A stretch of 64,000 nt of DNA. Source: an uncultured Oscillospiraceae bacterium (GTDB lineage Bacteria; Bacillota; Clostridia; Oscillospirales; Oscillospiraceae). The stretch lies in contig CAKTKU010000007.1 of the NCBI GenBank assembly GCA_934572335.1, positions 1 through 64,000 on the forward strand, read 5' to 3'. Both the position numbers and the translations under genes were made by a program. This document shows positions 1-8,273 of the stretch, piece after piece; the stretch's first letter is position 1, and each line of letters opens with the position of its first letter. The notes below the pieces were generated by a model that did not search any database, was not told where the DNA came from, and worked only from the letters and a program-made list of their open reading frames with translations.

Positions 1-86
1 CCCGTCGCCTTTGCAAGCTGATCCTGCACCGCCTCCCAGCGGGGAATGTCCAATATGGTTTTTATGTCGAATTTGCCTTTGCTCAT
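1..86 (-). CDS. PocR-domain protein, N-terminal fragment
   Basis: Only the first 28 codons lie in the window; the gene runs off the left edge. The start ATG is at 86 (minus). The visible peptide contains DIKTILDIPRWEAVQDQLAK, which resembles the start of PocR ligand-binding sensory domains (pattern: dIpelQ.lqD.fakatG). Such domains occur at the N-terminus of histidine kinases, diguanylate cyclases and AraC-type regulators. The class of output domain cannot be told from this fragment. The call rests on a short match. Confidence 0.45.
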   Translation of the reverse strand, partial: MSKGKFDIKTILDIPRWEAVQDQLAKAT

Positions 87-102
87 CTTAATAAAACCTT
101 TC

Positions 103-1242
103 TCACCCGCCGGTTGCCGGGAATACCTGCTCGTACACTATGCCGCAGGTCATGCATTCCGCGACGGAGTGTCCGTCCGTTGTGGCGGTGGCGGCGGTGT
201 AGCTCTTCTGCACCCACATATGCTCATGCTGGCAAACGCCCACGCCGTGATCTTCACCATTGCACAGCGGCTTCTGGCAGTTGCGGCACTTGCCGTGCGC
301 CGCGCCGTCTACCGTGCAGTGCCCCGCGATGCCGCACTCGGGAACGGAGTGCGCCGCCGCGTCAAAGCCGGGGGAGCACGCATAATGCCCGCAGGCGCGC
401 ATATGCAGCGTCGAACCCTGATCCTCATTGCATTCCGGGCAAAGGCATTCCACCGTCAGCGTGCCGCCCGCGTCCGTGACACGTATGCTCAGCCGCTGGA
501 GGCTGTCTCCAAGGGCGTTGGTGAAGCTCACGGCGGCGCGCCCGGCGCTGACCGGGATGAGCGTGCATCCGTCGGCGACGTACACCGTCTCCGGGCGGAG
601 GTTCACGGCGGTCAGACCGTCCGCGTCCGTCAGCGTCTGGCGCGTGCAGCGGACGCTTCCGTCCGTGTCGGCCTCAAAATCAAGCTGTATGCTCTCCACG
701 CGCGCCCAGTCGCAGCCGAGTGCGGTCAATTCATCCGCTGCGGCGACGGCGTTCGCGCGCAGCGCGCCGTAGACCGCCTGTCCGCCCGCGCCGCGAACCT
801 CGTTCGTCCCGCGCCCGCGCACAACGGTGACGCGCTCGCGCCCGGTGTCGGCATCGGACGTATCCTTTACTGCCCCGTCCCCCTTGGGGACGGCCATCCC
901 GGCGTAGAATGCGCCTGTGTAAGCGCCATTGTCGTCAAAGTCGGCGGCGGTGACGCTCTCCCCGCCCGCGAAGCGCAGCGCGCGGCGCGTGTCGTTCGTG
1001 GCGAAGAACCCGCGCAGAACGATGCGCGAGGAGGGGAACAGCAGCCGCAGGTCGTCCCCGTCGCGCTCGATCGCCGTCAGTGCGCTGAGATAAAAATCCG
1101 CGCGGTAGCTCTCATAATCGTCCGCCGGGAGGTACACCATCTGCGCCTCATCCGGCTTTTCCAGCGTCACGAGCGCATATGCACAGGGAGAGAGACAAAG
1201 CGCCAGCACCAGCGCCGTCAGCGCCGCCGCGAAACGTTTCAT
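103..1242 (-). CDS. Secreted Cys/His-rich hypothetical protein
   Basis: A 379-residue protein. The chosen ATG at 1242 follows a GGAGGTG ribosome site; an upstream in-frame ATG at 1266 has none. Residues 1-23 form a clear signal peptide (Lys-Arg, then an Ala/Leu-rich core ending CAYA), so it is exported. The middle (about 24-260) has no family I recognise. The last ~120 residues are rich in Cys and His with several CxxC pairs (CLCPEC, CRNCQKPLC, CMTC), like zinc-ribbon repeats found in secreted clostridial proteins. It lies between the PocR-type gene and the nucleoside phosphorylase, on the same strand. Function unknown. Confidence 0.75.
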   Translation of the reverse strand: MKRFAAALTALVLALCLSPCAYALVTLEKPDEAQMVYLPADDYESYRADFYLSALTAIERDGDDLRLLFPSSRIVLRGFFATNDTRRALRFAGGESVTAADFDDNGAYTGAFYAGMAVPKGDGAVKDTSDADTGRERVTVVRGRGTNEVRGAGGQAVYGALRANAVAAADELTALGCDWARVESIQLDFEADTDGSVRCTRQTLTDADGLTAVNLRPETVYVADGCTLIPVSAGRAAVSFTNALGDSLQRLSIRVTDAGGTLTVECLCPECNEDQGSTLHMRACGHYACSPGFDAAAHSVPECGIAGHCTVDGAAHGKCRNCQKPLCNGEDHGVGVCQHEHMWVQKSYTAATATTDGHSVAECMTCGIVYEQVFPATGG

Positions 1243-1278
1243 CTCTCTCACCTCCGTATGTATCATATCATATGGATA

Positions 1279-1297
1279 ACATAATATAGTTTACATA
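1279..1297. repeat. Dispersed copy of the AT-rich repeat unit
   Basis: ACATAATATAGTTTACATA, one base different from 60801-60819. It lies in the 48-base gap between the secreted Cys-rich protein start and the pdp stop. Confidence 0.55.
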
Positions 1298-2595
1298 ATT
1301 ATATTCTTTATAAGCTTCGGCTCCGCGACAGGGGAGGCGAAGAACTCATAGCACTTTATAAGGCTCTCCACGGCCTTTGCGGCGGAGGCCTCGTCCGCGG
1401 CGTGTATCTCGGCGAGGACTTCGCCCGCGGAGACCGGCTCACCGACCTTCTTGCGCAGTATGACGCCGACGGATAGGTCGATAACGCTCTCCTTCGTCAC
1501 TCTGCCGCCGCCGAGGTGCATCGACACAAGGCCGACCTCGTCCGCCTCTATGTGCTTCACCCAGCCGCTCTCGGGGGACCTGACCTCCGCCACGACGGGC
1601 GCGGCGGGGAGACGGGACGTGTCGGCAACGTCGTGCCTGTCGCCGCCCTGACCCTCGATGAGGTCGCCGAGCTTTCTGAGCGCCGAACCGTCGTCCACGG
1701 CTTTTTGCAGCATTGCGCGCGCCGCAGCGTTGTCCGGCGCGATGCCGCCCGCCGTCAGTATGCAGCTGCCCAGCGTCAGGCACAGCTCCAGAAGATCGCC
1801 GCGCGTCTCGCCCTTGAGCACGCTGATCGCCTCCTTGACCTCCAGCGCGTTGCCGACGCAGCGCCCGAGCGGCTGATCCATGTCGGTTATGCACGCCGCG
1901 ACGCAGCGCCCCGCACCCTTGCCGATGTCCACCATCGCCTGTGCGAGCACGCGCGCCTCCTCCTCGGTCTTCATGAACGCGCCGGAGCCGCATTTCACGT
2001 CCAGCACGATGACATCCGCGCCGGAGGCGAGCTTTTTGGACATGATGGAGCTTGCGATGAGCGGCACGCTCGGCACTGTTCCGGTCACATCGCGCAGGGC
2101 ATAGAGCTTCTTGTCCGCCGGGTCGAGATCGGCGGTCTGCCCGATTATCGCGATGCCGAGACGGTTGACATTTTCAAAAAACTGCTCGTCCGTCAGCGCT
2201 GTGGAGAAGCCGGGGAAGCTCTCCAGCTTGTCTATCGTTCCCCCGGTGTGACCCAGCCCGCGCCCGGACATTTTCGCGATCTTCACGCCGCACGCGGCGA
2301 CCATCGGACAGAGGATAAGGCTCGTCTTGTCGCCGACGCCGCCGGTGGAGTGCTTGTCGCCCTTTGTGCCGTTGATCGGGCTGAGATCAAGCGTGTCGCC
2401 CGAGTGTTCCATCGAGAGCGTGAGGTTGAGCGTCTCCTCGCTGTCCATGCCCTGAAAGAGTATCGCCATGCACATCGCGGACATCTGGTAGTCGGGGATG
2501 GAGCCGCGCGTGTAGTTTTGTATCATGAAATCTATCTCATCGGCGGTCAGCTTTCCGCCGTCGCGCTTTTTCGCGATAAGGTCTGTCATCTGCAT
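1291..2595 (-). CDS. pdp: Pyrimidine-nucleoside phosphorylase
   Basis: A 434-residue cytoplasmic enzyme that phosphorolyses uridine, thymidine and deoxyuridine to base plus (deoxy)ribose-1-phosphate. Evidence: the N-terminal helical domain begins DLIAKKRDGGKL; the phosphate-binding segment KGDKHSTGGVGDKTS is at about 78-92, and SGRGLGHTGGTIDKLE at about 109-124, both hallmarks of the thymidine/pyrimidine phosphorylase family; the C-terminal alpha/beta domain is complete. Length matches the family (about 430-440). A GGAGG site precedes the start and a TTGAGC-17-TATAAT promoter lies just upstream. No deaminase or deoC neighbour is present. Thymidine-specific DeoA is the alternative; the Firmicutes setting favours Pdp. 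Confidence 0.93.
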   Translation of the reverse strand: MQMTDLIAKKRDGGKLTADEIDFMIQNYTRGSIPDYQMSAMCMAILFQGMDSEETLNLTLSMEHSGDTLDLSPINGTKGDKHSTGGVGDKTSLILCPMVAACGVKIAKMSGRGLGHTGGTIDKLESFPGFSTALTDEQFFENVNRLGIAIIGQTADLDPADKKLYALRDVTGTVPSVPLIASSIMSKKLASGADVIVLDVKCGSGAFMKTEEEARVLAQAMVDIGKGAGRCVAACITDMDQPLGRCVGNALEVKEAISVLKGETRGDLLELCLTLGSCILTAGGIAPDNAAARAMLQKAVDDGSALRKLGDLIEGQGGDRHDVADTSRLPAAPVVAEVRSPESGWVKHIEADEVGLVSMHLGGGRVTKESVIDLSVGVILRKKVGEPVSAGEVLAEIHAADEASAAKAVESLIKCYEFFASPVAEPKLIKNIIM

Positions 2596-2633
2596 AATAT
2601 ATTCCTCCGTTGCTCTCTTATATTTAAGAAAAT

Positions 2634-2662
2634 ATTATACCATATTTCGCTGCGCGGCTCAA
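2634..2662 (-). promoter_or_regulatory. SigA-type promoter of pdp
   Basis: Read on the minus strand: TTGAGC, a 17-base spacer, TATAAT, then about 40 bases to the pdp start. The -35 element overlaps the stop codon region of the upstream gene, so pdp can be transcribed separately from it. Confidence 0.6.
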
Positions 2663-3195
2663 TAGCGAAATAACATATATACCGTGCCGCCTATCCGCCG
2701 CAGCACCGCGCCCGGCGCGCGGCGGCGCAGCTTTGCCGGTATGGCGACGATGCAGCCCCGCCCGTCAAAGGCGGTGAGCGTTCCGTCCGGGCGTGTGAAC
2801 CACAGCAGCGCCTCCGCGTCGTCCGGTATCGGCAGCGCGGTGGGGGAGGGGGCGACCTCTTCCGCGGGCTTTTCCTCCGCCGCGGGCGGAGCATCGTACG
2901 TCTGCTCCGGCGCGGCTTCCCCGCGCGCCATGTCCGCCGCGCCCGCGAGCCCGGCGTATTCGATCTCCCGCGGCAGCGCGGCGCACTCGCGGCGGCTCAG
3001 CCGACGGCGCAGGTACAGCCCGCCGCTCCACGGCTGCATCACGCCGAGGTAGCCCTCCTGTCCGCCGCCGTATACCGACAGGCGCACAAGCCCCTCGCGC
3101 GCTTGGACATTCGCCTCGAACACCGTGAACAGCCCCTCGGCTGTCACATTGAGCGTCCCCGCCTCCGCGCCGTCTATGATTATCGGGTATTCCAT
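2659..3195 (-). CDS. Hypothetical protein, conserved-looking
   Basis: A 178-residue protein from the ATG at 3195, which follows a GGAGGCGG site; an upstream in-frame ATG at 3243 is poorer. It starts MEYPIIIDGAEAGTL and has a beta-rich N-terminal half (about 1-90), an Ala/Pro/Glu-rich linker (about 100-130) and a short C-terminal part ending in GTVYMLFRY. There is no signal peptide or membrane segment. I do not recognise the family. It sits between mazF and pdp on the same strand; no functional link is evident. Confidence 0.6.
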   Translation of the reverse strand: MEYPIIIDGAEAGTLNVTAEGLFTVFEANVQAREGLVRLSVYGGGQEGYLGVMQPWSGGLYLRRRLSRRECAALPREIEYAGLAGAADMARGEAAPEQTYDAPPAAEEKPAEEVAPSPTALPIPDDAEALLWFTRPDGTLTAFDGRGCIVAIPAKLRRRAPGAVLRRIGGTVYMLFRY

Positions 3196-3274
3196 ACGCG
3201 CTCCGCCTCCCAAGATACAAGAATATCCCCGCCCATATACCATGTATATGAACGGGGACAGGAAAATTATTATA

Positions 3275-3625
3275 TTATATTGTGCCGCCCAGACCGAAGC
3301 TCACCGCGAGCGCGTTGTCCACGGCGGTCATGGTGCCGTCGTCCAGTCTGCCCATCCGTTCGCGCAGACGGGATTTGTCTATCGTGCGTATCTGCTCGAG
3401 CAGTATGACGCTGTCGCGGTTGAGCCCGACGCTCTGCGCCGTCAGCTCAATGTGCGTCGGCAGACGCGCCTTGCCGATCTGGCTGGTTATCGCGGCGGCG
3501 ATGACGGTGGGGCTGTGCTTGTTGCCCGTGTCGTTCTGCACGATGAGCACCGGGCGCATCCCGCCCTGCTCGCTGCCCACCACGGGGCTGAGATCGGCGT
3601 AATAAATATCTCCTCGTTTGACCAT
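3275..3625 (-). CDS. ndoA: MazF/EndoA-family mRNA endoribonuclease
   Basis: 116 residues, the length of B. subtilis EndoA, and nearly collinear with it: VKRGDIYYADLSPVVGSEQG, PVLIVQND, SPTVIAAAIT, KLPTHIEL-like and DSVILLEQIRTIDK blocks are all visible. The family cleaves RNA at short motifs (UACAU in Bacillus) and is normally held by a small RHH antitoxin encoded just upstream. Here the upstream 140 bases hold only an inverted repeat and the symporter terminator, so no cognate antitoxin is adjacent. The ATG at 3625 is preferred (GGAG ten bases upstream); a GTG three codons earlier sits on top of that site. Confidence 0.92.
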   Translation of the reverse strand: MVKRGDIYYADLSPVVGSEQGGMRPVLIVQNDTGNKHSPTVIAAAITSQIGKARLPTHIELTAQSVGLNRDSVILLEQIRTIDKSRLRERMGRLDDGTMTAVDNALAVSFGLGGTI

Positions 3626-3680
3626 GCGTTTCACACTCCGTGAAAATGATAGCCCATTACATCATATGTAACAGCACTAC

Positions 3681-3706
3681 AATTTTCCCACGTTGTGAGA
3701 AAAATT
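3681..3706. promoter_or_regulatory. Inverted repeat upstream of mazF
   Basis: Half-sites AATTTTCCCAC and GTGAGAAAAATT flank a 3-base centre, one mismatch per arm. It lies about 60-80 bases upstream of the mazF start and next to a TATAAT-like box (3704-3709, minus). It may be an operator; no T-run follows the stem, so it is not a terminator. Confidence 0.35.
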
Positions 3707-3713
3707 ATACATT

Positions 3714-3747
3714 ATAAAAAATGACCGCCCCGTGAGAGGCGGTCATT
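3714..3747 (-). terminator. Terminator of the symporter gene
   Basis: Minus-strand stem AATGACCGCC / GGCGGTCATT (3738-3747 with 3720-3729) followed by TTTTTTATAAT. It lies 20 bases beyond the symporter stop codon. Confidence 0.88.
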
Positions 3748-3766
3748 GATGGATTTGCAGCTGTGA

Positions 3767-5014
3767 TTATGCGTTTGCCTTGGCAGCGGCCTTTTCCTTC
3801 TTGGCGCGCTCGAGCTTGGAGACCCAGAGAGCGCAGGTGGCGTCGCCGGTGATGTTGAGGGTGGTGCGGCCCATGTCGAAGAGCTTGTCCACGCCCGCGA
3901 TTATTGCAATGCCTTCCACGGGGAGACCGACAGAGGCAAGAACCATTGCCAGCATGATCATGCCCGCGCCGGAGACACCCGCCGTGCCGACGGAGGCAAG
4001 GGTGGCGGTCAGAACGATCATTGCCATCTGGCTGAGCGTGAGGTCAACGCCGTAGCAGCAGGCGATGAACACCGCGCACACGGCCTGGTAGATCGCCGTG
4101 CCGTCCATGTTGATGGTCGCGCCGAGGGGGAGAACAAAGGAGCTGACCTCCGGCTCTGCGCCGAGCTCATTGCAGCACTCGATATTCAGCGGGAGAGTGG
4201 CGTTGGAGGAGGTGGTGGTGAATGCGCAGATCATTGCCGGGGCAATGCCCTTGAAGAATTTGCCGAGGCTCATGCCGCTCAGGCACTTCACGCTCAGACC
4301 GTACACCACGACGACATGGATGATGTAGCCGATGTAGGCAACGCCGATGACGAGGGCGAGCGTGCCGACAATGGACGGACCGTTCACGGCGACGACGTTT
4401 GCCATCAGGCAGAACACGCCATAGGGGGTGAACTTGATGATCATCATCATGATCTTCATGACAACGTCGTTCATGCAGTTGATCCACTCGGCAATCTTTG
4501 CACCCTTATCACCGGAGGCGAGGATGCCGGCACCGAAGAAGATGGCGATGACAATGATGGGCAGCATGTTGGCATCAACCATGGGCTTGACGAGGTTATC
4601 CGGGAAGATGTTGACGATAACCTGCATCACGCTGGGAGATTCCTTGGCGGTATACTCCAGCGCACCGAGGTCAGCGCTGGCAAGGGCGGGGAAATAGCCC
4701 TTGAAGAGGTTGACAACGACAAGACCGATCACGACTGCGATTGCGGTGGTGCACATGTAGTACAGGAAGGTCTTAACGCCCACGCTGCCGACACGCTTGA
4801 GGTCCTTGAGGTTGACAACGCCGTCCGTGATAGAGAAGAGGACGACAGGCACAACGAGGAACTTCAGCAGGTTAATGTAGATCGTGCCGATGGGCTTGAG
4901 ATACTCGGTGGTGAAATCGGGGTTGTTCAGAAACAGCAGACCCACGAGGATACCGGCGAGCATGCCAATAAATATCTTGGCAGGCAGGGACAGTTTTTTC
5001 TTTGACTTTTCCAT
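3767..5014 (-). CDS. Glutamate/dicarboxylate:cation symporter (DAACS)
   Basis: A 415-residue inner-membrane transporter of the SLC1/GltP fold, probably taking up glutamate, aspartate or C4-dicarboxylates with Na+ or H+. Hairpin-1 serine-rich motif TTTSSNATLP is at 266-275 and NMDGT at 302-306. In the last helix D380, R383, T384, N387 and D391 match the GltPh substrate-site residues D394, R397, T398, N401 and D405; retention of the Arg points to acidic rather than neutral substrates. The tail is Lys/Ala-rich. It has its own promoter and terminator, so it is monocistronic. Exact substrate and coupling ion cannot be told. Confidence 0.9.
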   Translation of the reverse strand: MEKSKKKLSLPAKIFIGMLAGILVGLLFLNNPDFTTEYLKPIGTIYINLLKFLVVPVVLFSITDGVVNLKDLKRVGSVGVKTFLYYMCTTAIAVVIGLVVVNLFKGYFPALASADLGALEYTAKESPSVMQVIVNIFPDNLVKPMVDANMLPIIVIAIFFGAGILASGDKGAKIAEWINCMNDVVMKIMMMIIKFTPYGVFCLMANVVAVNGPSIVGTLALVIGVAYIGYIIHVVVVYGLSVKCLSGMSLGKFFKGIAPAMICAFTTTSSNATLPLNIECCNELGAEPEVSSFVLPLGATINMDGTAIYQAVCAVFIACCYGVDLTLSQMAMIVLTATLASVGTAGVSGAGMIMLAMVLASVGLPVEGIAIIAGVDKLFDMGRTTLNITGDATCALWVSKLERAKKEKAAAKANA

Positions 5015-5067
5015 AATACTCTCCTTTTCATATCGGCTCTCGCCGAAGATGTTAAGAAACTGTAAAT

Positions 5068-5096
5068 ACTATACCACGGCAATGAATAATACACAA
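5068..5096 (-). promoter_or_regulatory. Symporter promoter
   Basis: Minus strand TTGTGT-17-TATAGT. The leader to the symporter ATG (5014) is about 50 bases. The inverted repeat at 5131-5151 lies about 35 bases upstream of the -35, a place where an activator or repressor could bind. Confidence 0.45.
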
Positions 5097-5284
5097 CCAT
5101 TTTATTGCTAATTTATCGCCCTAAATTAAATTTTGTGTGCTGTGCACAAAATCGACACACGGAATTTGGTGTTAATGCACTGTTAAGAAAAAAGTGCACA
5201 ACGCAAAGAAAGCGCGCAGACCGACAAGAATATGCAAAGAAACGCCCTTGGCGCGCAAATGCGCCGAAGGCGAAATAAACGGCA

Positions 5285-5327
5285 AAAACAAAAATGGTTT
5301 CTGCACCCTTGTGAGTGCAGAAACCAT
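5285..5327 (-). terminator. Terminator of the PTS IIC-like gene
   Basis: Minus-strand perfect stem ATGGTTTCTGCAC / GTGCAGAAACCAT with an 8-base loop, followed by TTTTGTTTTTG. Confidence 0.88.
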
Positions 5328-5383
5328 GCAAATGAATAAGTATTAGCAGTACAATGATTTATTATTCACAAATGACTGACGGG

Positions 5384-6493
5384 TCACAGGTCGAGCTTCA
5401 TGTCCCCGTCGCGCACCCAGCCCAATCGGCGGCACAGCGCGTCCACCGGGAGGCTAACAGCGATGGGCAGTACGACGGCGATCAGCGCGAGACCTGTCCA
5501 GTCCAGCGCCGTCGGAGTGATTGCAACGGCTCCCGCCGCGACCGCGGCGGCACTGGGCTCCATCCAGCCTGTCCACACGCCGATGGGACCGCAGAAGCAG
5601 CACGTCCCCATGCCGGAGTTGATGGCTGCGCCGTTCATCTGCAATTTGAAAACGCAGGTGGCGATGGGACCCGTCACGGCGCTGGCGACGGTGGGCGCGA
5701 TCCAGATGCGCGGGTTGCGGATGATGTTGCCCATTTGCAGCATCGACGTGCCTATCCCCTGCGACACCGCGCCGCCCCAGCCGTTGTCGCGGAAGCTCAC
5801 CGCGGCAAAGCCCACCATCTGCGCGCAGCAGCCCGCGACGGCCGCGCCGCCGGCCAGCCCCGTCAGCGACAGCGCCGCGCAGATCGCGGCCGAGGATATG
5901 GGCAGCGTCAGCGCCACGCCCACAATGACGGACACGAGTATGCCCATGACAAAGGGCTGCTGCTCCGTTGCCCACATGATGATGCTGCCGACCCAGCTTG
6001 CGGCCCTGCCGATGGGCGCGGCGACGAGAAACGCCAGCCCCACGCCGACAAGCATCGTCACGATCGGCGTGACGAGGATGTCCACCTTCGTCTCCTTATA
6101 TACCGCTTTGCCGAACTCCGCCGCGACGACCGCGGTCACGAGCACGGCGAGTGGTCCGCCCGCGCCGCCCATCTGGTTTGTGGCAAAGCCCACGGCGGCA
6201 AGGGAGAAGAGCACCATTCCCGGCGCGTGCAGCACATGCCCTATGGCGATCGCCATCGCCGGACCCACCATCAGCGACGCACAGCCGCCGAGAGTGTAGC
6301 CCTTGCCGTTCAGCTCAAAAATGATCGCCGTCAGAAAGGCGATGTTGAACTGCTTTCCGACGGTGTCGAGTATCGTGCCGATCAGCAGTGAGCAGAAAAG
6401 CCCCTGCGCCATCGCGCTGAGCGTGTCCACGCCGTAGCGGCGTAGCGAGATCTCAATGTCTTTGCGCTTGAGGAAGACCTTGAATTTGTTCAT
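5384..6493 (-). CDS. PTS EIIC-type membrane permease
   Basis: A 369-residue polytopic membrane protein with about nine to ten hydrophobic helices rich in Gly/Ala. The order of segments (an N-terminal LSAMAQGLFCSLLIGTILDT, a GYTLGGCASLMVGPAMAIAIG stretch, a GAGGPLAVLVTA stretch, then INSGMGTCCFCGPIGVWTGW) matches the EIIC family 2 permeases (PF13303 type). No IIA or IIB gene is adjacent, so either it is served by components elsewhere or it is a PTS-independent member. The substrate is unknown. It may share a transcript with the reductase upstream (36-base gap). It has its own terminator. Confidence 0.72.
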   Translation of the reverse strand: MNKFKVFLKRKDIEISLRRYGVDTLSAMAQGLFCSLLIGTILDTVGKQFNIAFLTAIIFELNGKGYTLGGCASLMVGPAMAIAIGHVLHAPGMVLFSLAAVGFATNQMGGAGGPLAVLVTAVVAAEFGKAVYKETKVDILVTPIVTMLVGVGLAFLVAAPIGRAASWVGSIIMWATEQQPFVMGILVSVIVGVALTLPISSAAICAALSLTGLAGGAAVAGCCAQMVGFAAVSFRDNGWGGAVSQGIGTSMLQMGNIIRNPRIWIAPTVASAVTGPIATCVFKLQMNGAAINSGMGTCCFCGPIGVWTGWMEPSAAAVAAGAVAITPTALDWTGLALIAVVLPIAVSLPVDALCRRLGWVRDGDMKLDL

Positions 6494-6529
6494 CTGTCTG
6501 CACCTTCAATATGTTTTATTTTTTGTGTT

Positions 6530-7261
6530 TTATATTATGAATCCGCCGTCTATGCCGAGCACCTGACCCGTGACGTACTGCGCGCGCGCAAGGTAGAGTA
6601 TGCCCTCGGCGATTTCCCGAGGCGTGCCGAGACGACCCACGGGGATAACGCCGCGCGCAAGCTCGTTGAGCGTGTCGTCGCCGAGCACCTTGACCATGTC
6701 GGTGTCGATGACGCCGGGGGCGACGGCGTTCACGCGGATGCCGGACGGGGCAAGCTCCGCCGCGAGGGAGCGCGTCAGACCGATGATGGCATGCTTTGTC
6801 GCGGAATATGCCGACTCGCACGACGCGCCGTGACGACCCCATATGGAGCTGACGTTCACGATGCAGCCCGAGTGCTCGTGCAGCATGTGCCCCAGAACCT
6901 CCTGCGTCGTGTTGAAGCAGCCGCCGAGGTTGACAGAGAATATCCGCTGCCAGTATTCCGGCGTGATGTCCTGAAACTGCTGCTGGCGCGCGACACCGGC
7001 GTTGTTGACCAGCAGCGTCACATAGCCCAGCTCCTGCTCGACTGTGCGCACCATCTCCGCCACGGCCTCGCGGTCAGCAACGTCGGCCTTATAATACATC
7101 GCCTCGTGTCCCGCCGCGCGCAGCTTGTCGCACAGCTCACGCGCGAGATCGCCGCGCTCTATGCAGTTGATGCACACGCTCCACCCGTTCTCGGCGAGCA
7201 GCTGCGCCGCCGCCGCGCCTATTCCGCGCGACGACCCGGTTATCAGTGCAACGTTCTTCAT
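6530..7261 (-). CDS. ymfI: SDR reductase, YmfI-like (EF-P 5-aminopentanone reductase)
   Basis: A 243-residue NAD(P)H-dependent short-chain dehydrogenase. The cofactor motif TGSSRGIG is at 8-15, NNAG at 86-89, and the catalytic residues N111, S139, Y152 and K156 are all present. It would normally be called FabG, but the segment VSSIWGRHGASCESAYSATK is the signature seen in B. subtilis YmfI, which reduces the 5-aminopentanone group on lysine 32 of elongation factor P; fatty-acid FabG proteins lack the SSIWGxxGASCE block. No efp or fatty-acid gene is nearby. FabG-like activity remains possible. The neighbours downstream and upstream (PTS IIC, PlsC) give no further help. Confidence 0.75.
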   Translation of the reverse strand: MKNVALITGSSRGIGAAAAQLLAENGWSVCINCIERGDLARELCDKLRAAGHEAMYYKADVADREAVAEMVRTVEQELGYVTLLVNNAGVARQQQFQDITPEYWQRIFSVNLGGCFNTTQEVLGHMLHEHSGCIVNVSSIWGRHGASCESAYSATKHAIIGLTRSLAAELAPSGIRVNAVAPGVIDTDMVKVLGDDTLNELARGVIPVGRLGTPREIAEGILYLARAQYVTGQVLGIDGGFII

Positions 7262-7279
7262 TTTGCGTCCCCTCTGCCG

Positions 7280-8083
7280 TCAGACCGCCGAGGCCAAGTG
7301 ACGCTCGATAAGTCCGCGGCTGTAGTCGGCAAGCTCGTGCGTCGTCATTTCCTTCACGCGCTCTGCGGGGATAAGCTCCAGTATGTCAAGATACACGTCG
7401 GTCACGCGGCGCAGGGCATTTTTTGTGATGTTCTCGCTGCCGCGTATGCACGCCACGGCGAGCGGCACGTTCGCCTTCTGCGCGATCTTGAACGACCCCG
7501 CGTGGAACGGCAGCAGCACGCCGTCGCGCGAGCGCGTCCCCTCCGGGTATATGCCGATGGAGCACACGTCGCGCTTGATGTAGTCCGCCGCCTGCAAAAT
7601 GCTCACAAGCGCGTTGCGGTCGTTTTCCCTGTCGATCGGGAGGCAGCCGGCACCGTGCGCGATGCGCCCGATGAACGGCAGCGCCATGTTCGAGGGCTTG
7701 GAGATGAACGCGATGTCGTACTTTTTCAGCCGGTTGAGGACGATGAGCGGATCAAAGCCGGAGCGGTGGTTGCTGATGAACACAAAGCGCCCCGCATCGG
7801 GCAGCTTATCCAGCCCCGTGATGTGCGTGCGCACCCAGCAGTAGCCGAGGAGAAGCCCGGTCACGCCCACGCATGCCGAGCGGCACAGCGGGTTTTGCTT
7901 GACGATTGGCTTGGTGTTGCTCACAAAGAGCGACATTATCGCCACAAAAAGAATGTACACCAGATTGAGCGCGACGAAGATCGCCGCAAACATCAGAACA
8001 CCCTTCCACATGACCGCACCGGCGGCTTTCACATATATAACGGCGACGATGATCGCCGCCGCGAGAAACGCAAGGATAAGCAT
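7280..8083 (-). CDS. plsC: 1-acyl-glycerol-3-phosphate acyltransferase (PlsC family)
   Basis: A 267-residue membrane-associated acyltransferase that would acylate lysophosphatidic acid in phospholipid synthesis. Two or three hydrophobic segments occupy about 1-80. The acyltransferase motifs follow in order: NHRSGFDPL (H106 and D111 form the HX4D pair), a FISKP block near 127, GCLPIDR near 146, and YPEGTRSRDG at 179-188. The gene lies 18 bases upstream of the reductase, on the same strand. Length fits the family. A lysophospholipid acyltransferase with a different head group is the main alternative. Confidence 0.85.
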   Translation of the reverse strand: MLILAFLAAAIIVAVIYVKAAGAVMWKGVLMFAAIFVALNLVYILFVAIMSLFVSNTKPIVKQNPLCRSACVGVTGLLLGYCWVRTHITGLDKLPDAGRFVFISNHRSGFDPLIVLNRLKKYDIAFISKPSNMALPFIGRIAHGAGCLPIDRENDRNALVSILQAADYIKRDVCSIGIYPEGTRSRDGVLLPFHAGSFKIAQKANVPLAVACIRGSENITKNALRRVTDVYLDILELIPAERVKEMTTHELADYSRGLIERHLASAV

Positions 8084-8204
8084 GAGTGTATCGCCCTCCG
8101 AGAATAAAAAATTGCATTACAGCTAATGATAGCATTTTTTTCGCTTTTGCCAAGGTATATTTTAAAATTTTGATGGAATGTTTACAAAATTTTTGCCGCC
8201 CCTA

Positions 8205-8233
8205 TTGACTTTTATGCACTGTGCCTATACCAT
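8205..8233 (+). promoter_or_regulatory. Promoter of the S24-fold gene
   Basis: TTGACT-17-TACCAT, with a nearby alternative -10 TATACC. Transcription would begin near 8240, which excludes upstream in-frame ATGs at 8178 and 8214 as starts and supports the GTG at 8274. Confidence 0.5.
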
Positions 8234-8273
8234 ATATTATATTGTTAAGGATACGGCAGGGGAGGCGCGCAAG

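Larger units (their letters stand above)
5015..5383. other. Intergenic region between symporter and PTS IIC genes
   Basis: 369 AT-rich bases without a convincing gene. From left to right it holds the symporter promoter (minus; TTGTGT at 5091-5096, 17-base spacer, TATAGT at 5068-5073), an inverted repeat TTTTGTG-N7-CACAAAA (5131-5151) upstream of that promoter, and the terminator of the next gene (5285-5327). A 72-codon minus-strand reading frame at 5113-5331 runs through that terminator and was rejected. Confidence 0.6.

Noticed and set aside
46..1284. Long plus-strand frame opposite the secreted Cys-rich protein
   Set aside because: It is an antisense shadow of a gene with signal peptide, ribosome site and Cys motifs; long antisense frames are common at this GC content.
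5113..5331. A 72-codon minus-strand reading frame in the spacer
   Set aside because: It overlaps the terminator of the upstream gene, has no ribosome site and its composition is not protein-like.
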